Origin: Rhodococcus sp. KBS0724
GTDB lineage: Bacteria > Actinomycetota > Actinomycetes > Mycobacteriales > Mycobacteriaceae
Direction of reading: 5' to 3'
NCBI RefSeq assembly: GCF_005938745.2
Contig: NZ_VCBX02000001.1
Coordinates: forward strand, 3,568,001-3,632,000
DNA: 64,000 nt
This document shows, in pieces, positions 47,282-58,756 of this stretch. Each line of letters begins with the position of its first letter. The first letter of the stretch is position 1. The notes beneath the pieces are model-generated. The model was not told the DNA's origin. It saw nothing but the letters and a program-made list of their open reading frames with translations, and did not search any database. The position numbers and the translations under genes are program-made.

Positions 47282-48943
47282 GTGGGCGAACATCGCGGCG
47301 GGTCAGGCGCCAGAGGTATCAGTAAGGGGCCGATCCTTGTTGTCGTGGCAGTAGTCCTGATCGTGGCCGGTTTCTTCGGGTGGAAGGCCCTGGGCAATCG
47401 CATCGACGACCAAGGTCAGCAAGCGGCGGGGACGTGCGTCGAAGGCAACCGGACGCTCGACATCACGGTTGACCCGTCGATTGCACCGCAGGTCGAGCAG
47501 TTGGCCAAGCGATTCACTGAGACTTCACCAGTGATCCGGGATCATTGCATCACCGCTGCAGTCAATGCAGTGGCATCGCGATTAATAACAAATGCACTGG
47601 AAGCGGGTACCGAGTGGGATTCCGCTGCACTCGGTCCGCGCCCAAATCTTTGGATTCCGACCAGTACCTTCGAACTCGCACCGCTGTCCGGTAAAGGCGT
47701 GATTAACGGAGAGCCACGATCACTCGCGAACTCGCCGATTGTCCTGGCGCTCGCGCCGGAGACGGCAACAGCGCTGGAGTCCGCGAATGCGGGATGGCAG
47801 TCCCTCGGCGACACAACACTGGCGCTTCCCGTCGGCAGCCCGCAGACGATCATGGCAACGCAGGCGATTGCCGCGGCCGCGGCCGGCGCCGGTACCGGAC
47901 CCGTCACGGTCGAGCAGGCCAAGTCCAGCCAAGTCACGTCGGCGCTGAGCGCACTGGCATCACAGTTCCAATCCCTCCCGACGCCGCCCGCTACTACCGC
48001 CGACGCGCTAGCCGCCCTCACGAGTGGAGCACCCGACACCGTCACAGCGGTCCCGGCCATCGAACAGTCGATCGCCCAGTCCGCGAACGCAGACATGACG
48101 GCATTCTCCCCCAGCGGCGCAACCCCGCTCGCGGATTATCCAGCCGTGATCGTCGCGGGCGGTGGCATCGACGAAACTGCCTCACGCGCCGCCGCACAGT
48201 TTTCCGAATTCATGCGCACTGCGGAGCAGTCACAGATCTTTGTCGACGCCGGATTCCGTGTCGAAGGCAAGAGCGTCCCGGATCTTGGCGCGCTCGAACC
48301 CACCCAGATCACCTCCACGTTGACACCCGCATCGGCGGAGACGGCCGCTGCTCTGAACGCTGTTATCGCCAACCCTGTTTCCGTTCGCAGCACAACCATC
48401 CTGTTGGACACCTCGACGTCGATGACCGCCGACATGGCCGCGGTCAGTGCGGCGCTGGGATCTCAGTTGGTCCGCAGTCCAGACGCATCCGATGTCGGAC
48501 TCCACGCCTTCCCTGGTACTAGTGCAACGGCATCCGAGCGCGTGGTCGTTCCCGGCGCTCCCCTCGATGCCGATCAACGAGCCAAGCTCACTGCTTCTCT
48601 GAACAACCTTCGTATCGACGGCAAGACGACCAAGTACCCCGCGTTGGCGGAAGCGTACAAGGAAGCGACAAGCGGATACGACGCCGATCGAACCAACTCC
48701 GTGTTGCTTGTCACCTCGGCTGCCACCGACGAGTCGACGATGACACGCGCCGAACTCCTCAGCGCCATTGCGTCAGCGACTGATCCGGCCCGCCCGGTTC
48801 GGGTCGACGTCCTGGTTGTCGGCGCCAGTGGTGATGCCTCCACACTTCAAGACGTCTCCGACAGAACTGGTGGAACATTGATTCGCGTAAACCCGAATGA
48901 CTCCGCCGCAATGTCGGCCGCAGTCGCGGACCTGTTGTCCTGA
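47282..48943 (+). CDS. Membrane-anchored substrate-binding-like protein with VWA domain
   Basis: This 553-residue protein has a short cytoplasmic basic tail, one membrane helix (about 17-36) and a large extracellular part. Residues about 55-330 resemble a solute-binding fold (LDITVDPSIAPQVEQLAKRF, a typical opening, and later YPAVIVAGGGIDETASRAAAQFSEFM). Residues about 370-553 form a von Willebrand A domain with MIDAS motif DTSTSM at 376-381. The gene is close to glcB, as in mycobacteria. GTG start. Its stop overlaps the metallophosphoesterase start by one base. Function unknown; probably envelope-associated metal-dependent binding. Confidence 0.82.
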   Translation: MGEHRGGSGARGISKGPILVVVAVVLIVAGFFGWKALGNRIDDQGQQAAGTCVEGNRTLDITVDPSIAPQVEQLAKRFTETSPVIRDHCITAAVNAVASRLITNALEAGTEWDSAALGPRPNLWIPTSTFELAPLSGKGVINGEPRSLANSPIVLALAPETATALESANAGWQSLGDTTLALPVGSPQTIMATQAIAAAAAGAGTGPVTVEQAKSSQVTSALSALASQFQSLPTPPATTADALAALTSGAPDTVTAVPAIEQSIAQSANADMTAFSPSGATPLADYPAVIVAGGGIDETASRAAAQFSEFMRTAEQSQIFVDAGFRVEGKSVPDLGALEPTQITSTLTPASAETAAALNAVIANPVSVRSTTILLDTSTSMTADMAAVSAALGSQLVRSPDASDVGLHAFPGTSATASERVVVPGAPLDADQRAKLTASLNNLRIDGKTTKYPALAEAYKEATSGYDADRTNSVLLVTSAATDESTMTRAELLSAIASATDPARPVRVDVLVVGASGDASTLQDVSDRTGGTLIRVNPNDSAAMSAAVADLLS

Positions 48944-50085
48944 TGGCACGTATCGCAGTATTTGCCGTAGTTCTTGCGCTTCTCACGTGGTTTCTGCACC
49001 GCAGGCTGGTCCGCGCAACCGGCATGCCGACGCGTTGGGCTCGCATCGCCGACACTGCGTTGGTGCTGTTGGCAGTTCTCACGCTCATCGGTATGGGTAG
49101 CGGCGAGGTCTTCCCCACGTCGTGGGCGCGCCCGGTCGGGTTTCTCGGGTGGGTCTGGTTGGCGTCGTGGCTGTATCTGATTCCGGGATTGCTGATCATC
49201 GGAGCGTGCGCCGGCGTCAATCGCCTGGTGCGTAAACGCCGGGAAGAACCGGAGATGGATCCGGCGAAGCGTCGCACCTTGCAGTTCGCTACCGCCGCGG
49301 TCACACTCGCGGCGCTGGGCACCGCCGGGTACGGCGTCTACGAGGCGTCGAACCCGAAGGTCTCCCGGATTCGGGTCCCGCTGGCACGCCTGCCCGAGGG
49401 TTTCGACGGATACCGGATCGCCTTGATCACCGATCTGCACGTAGGTCCGGCCCGCGGGGTCGACTTCACCCGCAAGGTGGTCGAGATCGTAAATGCGCAG
49501 AACGTCGATCTGATTGCGATCGGCGGGGACCTCGTGGACGGCACCGTCGCGAAAGTTGCTCCCGATCTTGCTCCGCTCGCCGATCTTCAGTCGCGCGACG
49601 GAATCTTCGGAGTCAGCGGCAACCACGAGTTCTATGCAGACGACGGTGGCAAGTGGCTCGACGTGTGGGAAACCTTGGGGATCACGACGCTTCGCAACAG
49701 CCGAACGTCGATCACGCACGAGGGCGACACGATCGACATCGTCGGAATCCACGACTACACGTCGCCGGCCCCGTACGAGCCGAATCTGACTGCCGCACTC
49801 GAGGGCCGCGATCCGAACACGTTTGCGTTGCTGCTCGCGCACGAACCTCGCCAAGCGCTCGAAGCGTCGGAGTTGGGTATCGATCTGCAACTGTCCGGGC
49901 ATACGCACGGCGGCCAGATGTGGCCGCTGCGCTATCTCGTTCCGCTGCAGCAGCCTTCGGTGCAAGGTCTGGACAAGGTCGGCAACACCGTGCTGTACAC
50001 GACGCGCGGCGCCGGAGCGTGGGGTCCGCCGGTACGCGTCGGCGCACCGCCGGAGATCACCGTTCTCGAACTCGTGCGCGAGTAG
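48943..50085 (+). CDS. Membrane-associated metallophosphoesterase
   Basis: This 380-residue protein has about four N-terminal helices (within residues 1-130) and then a calcineurin-like phosphoesterase domain: ITDLHVG (about 162-168), GGDLVDG (about 189-195), GVSGNHEFYADDGG (about 222-235), LLLAHEPRQAL and the GHTHGGQ motif near 318. All metal ligands are present. Similar YkuE-type proteins act on phospholipid or nucleotide substrates, but the substrate here is unknown. It is coupled to the VWA gene by a TGATG overlap. Confidence 0.9.
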   Translation: MARIAVFAVVLALLTWFLHRRLVRATGMPTRWARIADTALVLLAVLTLIGMGSGEVFPTSWARPVGFLGWVWLASWLYLIPGLLIIGACAGVNRLVRKRREEPEMDPAKRRTLQFATAAVTLAALGTAGYGVYEASNPKVSRIRVPLARLPEGFDGYRIALITDLHVGPARGVDFTRKVVEIVNAQNVDLIAIGGDLVDGTVAKVAPDLAPLADLQSRDGIFGVSGNHEFYADDGGKWLDVWETLGITTLRNSRTSITHEGDTIDIVGIHDYTSPAPYEPNLTAALEGRDPNTFALLLAHEPRQALEASELGIDLQLSGHTHGGQMWPLRYLVPLQQPSVQGLDKVGNTVLYTTRGAGAWGPPVRVGAPPEITVLELVRE

Positions 50086-50110
50086 TGATGATCTCCAGCG
50101 GCTGAGCAGA

Positions 50111-52969
<2,859 letters not shown>

Positions 52970-53001
52970 GACAACTCCCAGGCAGATCGGAGGATCAGGA
53001 C

Positions 53002-53021
53002 ACACACCGACTGCGGTGTGT
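53002..53021 (-). promoter_or_regulatory. Hairpin between glycine riboswitch and gcvP
   Basis: An 8-bp perfect stem, ACACACCG/CGGTGTGT with four-base loop, lies about 30 bases before the gcvP start. There is no T run. It may be part of the expression platform that controls translation or transcription. Confidence 0.45.
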
Positions 53022-53049
53022 TCCTCCCCCTCTGTCGCCTGCTCGACAC

Positions 53050-53285
53050 ACGAGCGCCTGAGAGATTCGGTAGTGATCCGCCACGTTTGGGAACCACAGC
53101 CTTTCCCCGTCGGCGGGTGGGTTATCCCACCGCTTTCCAGAGGCGTCGGAGCCCGTACGGTCCTTGGTGCCTGAGAGATTGACGGGGAGGTATTGCTCCT
53201 TCGGCGCCCTGATAACGCTCACAAAAAGTCCGCAAATCGAAGACTGGTGTGTGAAGCACTACCCGAGGCTCTCCCGTACGCCGGC
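53050..53285 (-). promoter_or_regulatory. Tandem glycine riboswitch upstream of gcvP
   Basis: Read on the minus strand, the first aptamer (about 53285-53153) has GTACGGGAGAGCC at its 5' end, GCGCCGAAGGAGCAA in the core, and AATCTCTCAGGCACCAAGGA at its 3' end, with P1 formed by CGTACGG and CCGTACG. The second aptamer (about 53147-53050) has GCCTCTGGAAAGC, CGCCGACGGGGAAAGGC and GAATCTCTCAGGCGC. These are the conserved core words of gcvT-type glycine aptamers. The 394-base gap 52970-53363 is filled by this element. Glycine should turn on gcvP. Confidence 0.92.
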
Positions 53286-53363
53286 GACGCGTGGCCCAGT
53301 CTAGTTGACCGGCCGGCCTTCCGTCGCCACCACATCGACCGAGCGGGTGTGACGACGCAAACA

Positions 53364-53993
53364 CTATCCGGTCTTGCGGCTCACACGATTCTTGCGGCGC
53401 GACGCCAATTCGTCTTCGGGATTCGGATCGCTTTCGCCGCCGTCGGCACGTTCGGCCGGGAAGTCGGCGATGGTTCCGGTGAGTTCACGCATCGCGCCGC
53501 TGACGGCGATGCCGAATACTCCCTGACCGCCCTGGAGCAGGTCTACGACCTCTTCGGGTGACGTGCACTCGTAGACGGTGGTTCCGTCGGAGAACAGTGT
53601 GATGTTGGCAAGATCGCGAACGCCGCGGTGACGCAGATGATCGACGGCCACCCGGATGTTCTGCAGCGAGATCCCGGTGTCGAGCAAGCGCTTGACGATC
53701 TTGAGAACCAGAATGTCCTTGAAGGAGTACAAACGCTGACTGCCGGAGCCGGCTGCACCGCGGATGGACGGTACGACCAGGGCGGTACGTGCCCAGTAGT
53801 CGAGCTGACGGTAGGTGATTCCGGCGATCTGGCAGGCGATGGGCACGCGGTAGCCGACAAGATCATCGGGAATGGAGTCGTCCGGGAACAATCCGGGTTG
53901 CAACTCTTCCGACGTGGGTCGGGCAGCCGGATCTGCAGTCAGTTCAGCGACGCCGGAATTCTCCGCCTTGCCTACGTTCGACTGTTCTTCCAC
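53364..53993 (-). CDS. MerR-family transcriptional regulator (Rv1830-like)
   Basis: This 209-residue regulator has an N-terminal acidic extension (about 1-45), then a MerR DNA-binding domain: YRVPIACQIAGITYRQLDYWARTALVVPSIRGAAGSGSQRLYSFKDILVLKIVKRLLDTGISLQNIRVAVDHLR (about 48-120). The C-terminal portion lacks metal-binding cysteines, so it is not a metal sensor. Start placed at GTG 53993, preceded by AAGGAG. It lies between gcvP and the DUF151 gene as in mycobacteria, where the homologue is reported to affect growth and division timing. That role is transferred by homology only. Confidence 0.88.
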   Translation of the reverse strand: MEEQSNVGKAENSGVAELTADPAARPTSEELQPGLFPDDSIPDDLVGYRVPIACQIAGITYRQLDYWARTALVVPSIRGAAGSGSQRLYSFKDILVLKIVKRLLDTGISLQNIRVAVDHLRHRGVRDLANITLFSDGTTVYECTSPEEVVDLLQGGQGVFGIAVSGAMRELTGTIADFPAERADGGESDPNPEDELASRRKNRVSRKTG

Positions 53994-54323
53994 TGCCGTC
54001 TCCTTCTCGATACGCCATCGTGTAATCACGCTGTGCTATGCGGCAGAGTCTGATACCCGAACAGAAACGGATACCCGCGTCAGCCGATCTCGAACCACCA
54101 AACATTTCGAAGCAGTGAATCCGAGGCACGTAATTCCACGAGTGGACTTACCTAGAGTACGCCCCGACAGAGCATCTGGACCAGACTCTATTTCAAGGCT
54201 CAACGATCTTCACCGCTCGCAACGGTAAGACCCCGGCGCGATTTTGGTCAACGCAACACGCCGAAAGAGACTAAACCTCTACTTGAGAGTTGAAGCCTAA
54301 AGTCAAATGCAGAGACAACCGGG
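53994..54323. promoter_or_regulatory. Intergenic region with candidate MerR-type promoter
   Basis: No gene is seen in these 330 bases between the DUF151 and MerR genes. On the minus strand TTGACT (54306-54301) is followed after 19 bases by TAGAGG (54281-54276). The long spacer holds CTTCAACTCTCAAG, part of an imperfect dyad with GTAGAGGTT. Over-long spacers with a dyad are the hallmark of MerR-regulated promoters, and two MerR-family genes flank the region. The assignment is tentative. Confidence 0.35.
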
Positions 54324-54797
54324 CTAACCGTCAGTTGCCTTGAAATCGTCCGGAGAAATTGTGTCGAGGAATTCCTTGAACTTCTCCACCTCGTCCTCAC
54401 GCTCGTCGGGAATGATCAATCCGGCCTCGGCAAGGACTGATTCCGAGGCAAAGATCGGCACCCCGATCCGAAGCGCCAACGCAATGGAATCCGACGGACG
54501 AGCCGAGACCGTAGTTTGCTCGTCGAAAACCAGGTCGGCGTAGAACGTGCCTTCTTGCAGATCCACAATGCGGACTTCCTGCAGGCTACGGCCGAAGGAT
54601 TCGATCAGTATTTTGATCAGGTCGTGTGTGAGCGGCCTCGCCGGCTCGACTCCCTGTTGCTCCAGAACGATCGCCGTGGCTTCCGTCTGCCCGATCCAGA
54701 TCGGTAGGTACCGATCACCGTCCGACTCGCGGAGCAACAAAACCGGCTGATTCTGGGGCTGCTCGACACGAACTCCGATCACACGCATTTCGCCCAT
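54324..54797 (-). CDS. Bifunctional nuclease family protein (DUF151)
   Basis: This 157-residue DUF151 protein has the typical core VLLLRESDGDRYLPIWIGQTEATAIVLEQQGVEPARPLTHDLIKILIESFG (about 19-69) and VSARPSDSIALALRIGVPIFASESVLAEAG (about 97-126). Plant and bacterial relatives have nuclease activity in vitro, but the bacterial role is not settled. Start set at ATG 54797, eight bases after GGAGG. Its neighbours are the two MerR regulators, in the same direction and in the mycobacterial order. Confidence 0.9.
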   Translation of the reverse strand: MGEMRVIGVRVEQPQNQPVLLLRESDGDRYLPIWIGQTEATAIVLEQQGVEPARPLTHDLIKILIESFGRSLQEVRIVDLQEGTFYADLVFDEQTTVSARPSDSIALALRIGVPIFASESVLAEAGLIIPDEREDEVEKFKEFLDTISPDDFKATDG

Positions 54798-54886
54798 CGA
54801 GCTTGCCTCCAACCTGAAATAACCCTGGTGGCCGCATTCACGACCGTACTGAGATTCTATTCGCGTGGAACGAGATGATCGAGAAC

Positions 54887-55624
54887 TCAGCGATCAAGAC
54901 TTCCGCGGACTGCTGATTTGACCAGGCATGTGTGCAATGTCAGCGACAATGCTGCCAGTTCTCGAACCATTTCCTCGGCTCGATCGCGGGCACCCGCGTC
55001 ACGTCCCTTGGCGACCGGTCCGGCGATCTGGGTAACCAACCCGGCTTCACGATCGGCAGCCAACTTGAACGCACGCAGATGTCGAACTTCCAGACCGTAT
55101 TCCGCCATCGCCTTGGCTGTCCGAGCCAACGTCACCGCGTCTTCGTCGAAGAATCCGGCAGCGCCCGGCACGATCAGACCCGTGCGAATCAGGTCGGTCA
55201 GGAATCGATCGTCGATGTCCGCGCGAGCGAGTAGATCTGCCCGACCCACCCGGACTTCACGATCCACCCGGAAAACCTCGGGTGATACTTCCCCCGGAGC
55301 GATCGACAGGACGCGCGGACGACGCGGCGCAGAGTTGTCTGCGCTAACCGTCGCGGCACCACTGTCGATCGCCTCGAGTTGTTCCTTGATGACTTTCAGC
55401 GGCAGGTACTGATCACGTTGAGCGGTCAGTACGTAGCGAAGACGCTCGCAGTCCTCGATGGAGAACCTGCGGTATCCCGACGGCGTCCGTTGGGGGCTTA
55501 TCAAGCCCTCGGACTCGAGGAAACGAATCTTCGAAATCGTCACGTCGGGAAAATCTGGACGCAACCGATCCAGCACGGAGCCGATAGACATCCCCGGCTG
55601 GCTCTGCTGCCGCAATGCCGTCAT
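54887..55624 (-). CDS. ftsR: MerR-family regulator FtsR
   Basis: This 245-residue protein has an N-terminal MerR HTH (MSIGSVLDRLRPDFPDVTISKIRFLESEGLISPQRTPSGYRRFSIEDCERLRYVL, about 12-66) and a C-terminal helical domain with a second winged-helix-like region (about 125-200). Corynebacterial FtsR, its homologue, activates ftsZ and controls division; that function is assumed here. The ATG overlaps the garA stop by one base (TAATG), so the two are translationally coupled. Confidence 0.88.
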   Translation of the reverse strand: MTALRQQSQPGMSIGSVLDRLRPDFPDVTISKIRFLESEGLISPQRTPSGYRRFSIEDCERLRYVLTAQRDQYLPLKVIKEQLEAIDSGAATVSADNSAPRRPRVLSIAPGEVSPEVFRVDREVRVGRADLLARADIDDRFLTDLIRTGLIVPGAAGFFDEDAVTLARTAKAMAEYGLEVRHLRAFKLAADREAGLVTQIAGPVAKGRDAGARDRAEEMVRELAALSLTLHTCLVKSAVRGSLDR

Positions 55625-56115
55625 TAGCTACCAGCACCTGCTGACGCCTCGCCCACCTGCGAACCGCCGGAACGCGGGCCGGTGAGGAAAACCAGACGGA
55701 ACTTACCGATCTGCACCTCGTCGCCATTGGCGAGCACTGCCGAATCGACAGGCTCACGGTTGACGTAGGTGCCGTTGAGACTTCCGACGTCGACGACGTG
55801 GAATTCGGCTTCTTCCTGACGGAACTCAGCGTGGCGGCGGCTGACCGTCACGTCGTCGAGGAAGATGTCACTATCCGGGTGGCGACCCGCCGACGTGGTC
55901 GGCTGATCCAGCAAGAAACGCGATCCCGCGTTGGGTCCTCGTTTGACGACGAGCAGAGCGGCGCCGGCCGGTAGACCTTCGACACCTGACACCGGCTGCT
56001 CGGCGGCCGGTGCTGCTGAGGAGTTATCGAGCTCGTTGAGGAAATCCGCACGGAATACCGATGTGGTCTCCGCCGGCGTCTCCCCGTAGCCCGCGTCGTT
56101 ACCGTTCTCGCTCAC
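55624..56115 (-). CDS. garA: FHA-domain metabolic regulator GarA
   Basis: This 163-residue forkhead-associated protein controls 2-oxoglutarate metabolism by binding the 2-oxoglutarate dehydrogenase E1 and glutamate dehydrogenase. The N-terminal phosphorylation motif ETTSVF at 16-21 carries two threonines used by PknB/PknG kinases. The FHA domain (about 65-140) has GRHPDSDIFLDDVTVSRRHAEF and VVDVGSLNGTYVN, the phosphothreonine-binding loops. Phosphorylation switches it off through intramolecular binding in mycobacteria and corynebacteria. It is followed by a 199-base gap to gcvH. Confidence 0.95.
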   Translation of the reverse strand: MSENGNDAGYGETPAETTSVFRADFLNELDNSSAAPAAEQPVSGVEGLPAGAALLVVKRGPNAGSRFLLDQPTTSAGRHPDSDIFLDDVTVSRRHAEFRQEEAEFHVVDVGSLNGTYVNREPVDSAVLANGDEVQIGKFRLVFLTGPRSGGSQVGEASAGAGS

Positions 56116-56314
56116 TGTTTCTCCTCCTCGATCAATCGTCCAGATCAGAAATCACTGGACTACGCAGTGCACTTTTATCTCGAGCATCTTTCACAGTCAC
56201 TTACAGATACGACCTGCACCCCGACTTGGCACATGCGTACCCCACGACCGTACCCTGCGCACACCCTTGTGTGCAGCGAGACTGGCCGCGACTGGGCAGG
56301 TCGGCGCTCAAGCC

Positions 56315-56719
56315 CTAGCTGGACGTCAGGGCGGTGTATCCCGCAGCGTCCAAAGTCTCCGAAATCGCACTGTCCAAAGTGGCTTCGTCGGCAACCTCGA
56401 GATCGACGAGCCAACCGTTGTTGTACGGATCGGTGTTCACGAGTTCGGGAGCGCCATCCAATTCGCCGTTGGCCGCAATAACTTTCGCGGTGAACGGTGC
56501 AAAGATGTCTGACACGCTCTTGGTCGATTCGACCTCACCGAGCGACTCGCCTGCGGTGACGTCTTCTCCCGCGGCGGGGAGCTGAACGAACACCACATCT
56601 CCGAGCTGTGACTGAGCGAAGTCGGTAATGCCGACTCGAACAGATGTCGGGCCGGTTCGCTTCACCCACTCGTGTTCCGCGGTGTAACGCAGATCGGTAG
56701 GTGTATCGAGCTCACTCAC
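56315..56719 (-). CDS. gcvH: Glycine cleavage system H protein
   Basis: This 134-residue lipoyl carrier protein shuttles the aminomethyl group between GcvP, GcvT and the lipoamide dehydrogenase. The lipoylation site is Lys67 in GEVESTKSVSDIFAP. The N-terminus RYTAEHEWVKRTG and C-terminal NNGWLVDLEVAD are typical. GTG start preceded by GGAAG. It lies apart from gcvP but in the same direction, with garA between; GarA and GcvH are neighbours in mycobacteria too. Confidence 0.96.
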   Translation of the reverse strand: MSELDTPTDLRYTAEHEWVKRTGPTSVRVGITDFAQSQLGDVVFVQLPAAGEDVTAGESLGEVESTKSVSDIFAPFTAKVIAANGELDGAPELVNTDPYNNGWLVDLEVADEATLDSAISETLDAAGYTALTSS

Positions 56720-56765
56720 AGTGGCTTCCTTTCACATGCCGCCCGAAAGTTCCGGACGCAAAAAT

Positions 56766-57521
56766 TCAATTTCCGGGTTGAGCGTATTGGCGCGGATTCA
56801 ATTGTCGCAAGGCGGAGATCGTGACCTGCTGTGATTGCTCGACGGTAGAACTTCCTCCGCCCCGTGAAACGTTGTCGAACACTCCGCCCGGAATGTTCAA
56901 TGCCGCTGCCAAAGTCGGCGGATCGCCGATCGCGCTCACAGTGTACGGCGCTGCGATCTTCGTTCCGTCCACTTCGATGTCGCCACTGCGGCCGCCGACC
57001 CACGAATTCACGCCGATCCGGATCGGTTCGCCTGTGGCTCCGGCAATCTGAATCGCTTCGGCTCCGGCGGCACGTAATTCCTGGATCAGATCGAGAACGA
57101 CCTCGGGCCCGACGCCGCCGGTCGGATCGGTCAACGTCATGGTGACGCCAGGGCCAGTCGCCGGCGCCGTCCCCACCTGGATGGAGAGGGCATTCAATCT
57201 GGCCTGCGCTTCACTGAGCGCCGCGTCGGTGCTTCCGCTGCGGCGCAATTTCGCCAAGGAATCCTCGAGCTCCGAGACTTCCTGCCGCAGCGCCGCTTCG
57301 CGTCGGTTCAGGTTGTCGAGAACGACAAGCAGATCGGCGGGACGAGCAGAATCGAGCGAGTCCCCCGCAACGGTACTGCGCACCTGAGTTGCGATCGCCA
57401 CGCCAAGAACACCGAGCAGGACCGTCGCAAGAATCGCGAACACCACGTTGGTGCGATGCTTGTCCGCGGGCCGCAACTCGTGACGGCCCTCGTCGTGTTT
57501 CCTGGACGCTGCTTCAGCCAT
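56766..57521 (-). CDS. DUF881 family membrane protein
   Basis: This 251-residue protein has one N-terminal helix (about 25-46) and an extracytoplasmic part with a coiled-coil (about 68-110, NRREAALRQEVSELEDSLAKLRRS). The DUF881 domain follows: VTMTLTDPTGGVGPEVVLDLIQELRAAGAEAIQIAG and APYTVSAIGDPPTLAAALNIPGG. DUF881 proteins are related to YlxX/YlxW of Firmicutes, which lie near division genes. It is three bases from the sbp stop side, forming a DUF881-sbp-DUF881 set typical of actinobacteria. Confidence 0.9.
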   Translation of the reverse strand: MAEAASRKHDEGRHELRPADKHRTNVVFAILATVLLGVLGVAIATQVRSTVAGDSLDSARPADLLVVLDNLNRREAALRQEVSELEDSLAKLRRSGSTDAALSEAQARLNALSIQVGTAPATGPGVTMTLTDPTGGVGPEVVLDLIQELRAAGAEAIQIAGATGEPIRIGVNSWVGGRSGDIEVDGTKIAAPYTVSAIGDPPTLAAALNIPGGVFDNVSRGGGSSTVEQSQQVTISALRQLNPRQYAQPGN

Positions 57522-57524
57522 GCC

Positions 57525-57875
57525 TCACGCTCCGAACAGCCGGCGGCGCAGTGCCGCAGCGTTGCCGAAGATTCGAATCCCCAGCACCACCACGATGGCC
57601 GTCGAGAGTTGGGTGCCAACTCCGAGCTGATCACCGAGCCAGACGATCAGCGCGGCAACAAGAACGTTGAAGACGAAGGAGACGACAAATACCTTGGCGT
57701 CGAAGATCTCGTCCAGGTACGCCCGCAGGCCACCGAACACTGCGTCGAGGGCAGCGACAACGGCGATCGGGAGGTACGGCGCGAACGCGTCGGGCACCTG
57801 TGGGCTGAAGACAACACCCAGCACGATCCCGACCACCAATGCGGCGAGTCCGTACAGCGCGGAACCGGCCTTCAT
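57525..57875 (-). CDS. sbp: Small basic protein (DUF1290)
   Basis: This 116-residue membrane protein has about four helices and the conserved cytoplasmic segment PYLPIAVVAALDAVFGGLRAYLDEIFDAKVFVVSFVFNVLVAALIVWLGDQLGVG (about 33-87). The family (Sbp in Bacillus) is linked to division and cell-envelope genes, but the function is not known. It lies between two DUF881 genes with spacings of 14 and 3 bases. Confidence 0.92.
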   Translation of the reverse strand: MKAGSALYGLAALVVGIVLGVVFSPQVPDAFAPYLPIAVVAALDAVFGGLRAYLDEIFDAKVFVVSFVFNVLVAALIVWLGDQLGVGTQLSTAIVVVLGIRIFGNAAALRRRLFGA

Positions 57876-57889
57876 CGAACTCGCTCCAT

Positions 57890-58756
57890 CTATTTCGGTC
57901 CTATCGGTTCGGTCGCAACGCGCACCGGACGCGTCGCGGCAGGCGGAAGGTTCATCGAATTATCCTCGGCCACAGCAAAACCGACGCCGTACAACTGCGC
58001 GATGCTGGACATCCGCAAGTAGGCATCGCTGACGACGAATTCTCGCTGCATTGCGCGACTGTCACCGATTGCCTCGACAACGTACGGCGAGAAGACGGGC
58101 TGATTGTCGACCAGCATCGCACCACCGGCCTGACGGATCGTTACCGTCGGGCCGATGCGGACGCCGCCAACGGCAACAGCCTCGGCGCCGCCTGCCCACA
58201 GTGCGTTGACCACACTCTGAATGTCCCGGTCGAGAACGACGCTTTTTCCACCGACGCTGCGTTGAGATGCGTCGGAAAGATTGGGGCGTCCGGCCGGGTC
58301 GGTGAGGGTGACGGTGATGCCTTCTCCGTGCACGGCTTCGGCGCCCGCTTCACTTTCGATGCGGCGCAGTTGCCCGAGAATCTCGTTGCCTTCGGTGTCG
58401 CCGGCCAAAGCAGTAGCGCGGGCGGCGTCGACTGCCGCGGCGAGGGAGCGGCGGGTCGCGTCCAGGTCGTCGATCTGATCTTCCGTCGCCCTCACCTTCG
58501 CAACAAGATCGGCGCGGAGGTCTTCGGTGCCTGACACCTGCCCGGCTGCCGCGACCGCTGAGACGGTCAGGACAAACCCGAGAAGGAGCCCGCCCAGAGC
58601 CAGCCATGGGCCGGTGCGCGGCGCCGTGTTCTTGCTGTGATCGTGTTCTCGCTCGAGTGCTGCCGCCTCGTATCCTGGATCGAGGTGTTCGGTCATCAGC
58701 GACCGGAGCAGTGACGGCACCGGGTTGCGGCGCACGTCCTCCCCCGTCCTTTTCAT
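57890..58756 (-). CDS. DUF881 family membrane protein, second copy
   Basis: This 288-residue protein has a 40-residue cytoplasmic tail, a membrane helix (about 50-72), a coiled coil (about 78-125, RATEDQIDDLDATRRSLAAAVDAAR) and the DUF881 domain (GITVTLTDPAGRP, VVNALWAGGAEAVAVGGVRI, SPYVVEAIGDSRAM). The ATG at 58756 overlaps the phosphatidyltransferase stop (ATGA), so translation is coupled. The longer frame is a shadow of that gene. It is paralogous to the gene at 56766-57521 but clearly divergent. Confidence 0.9.
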   Translation of the reverse strand: MKRTGEDVRRNPVPSLLRSLMTEHLDPGYEAAALEREHDHSKNTAPRTGPWLALGGLLLGFVLTVSAVAAAGQVSGTEDLRADLVAKVRATEDQIDDLDATRRSLAAAVDAARATALAGDTEGNEILGQLRRIESEAGAEAVHGEGITVTLTDPAGRPNLSDASQRSVGGKSVVLDRDIQSVVNALWAGGAEAVAVGGVRIGPTVTIRQAGGAMLVDNQPVFSPYVVEAIGDSRAMQREFVVSDAYLRMSSIAQLYGVGFAVAEDNSMNLPPAATRPVRVATEPIGPK

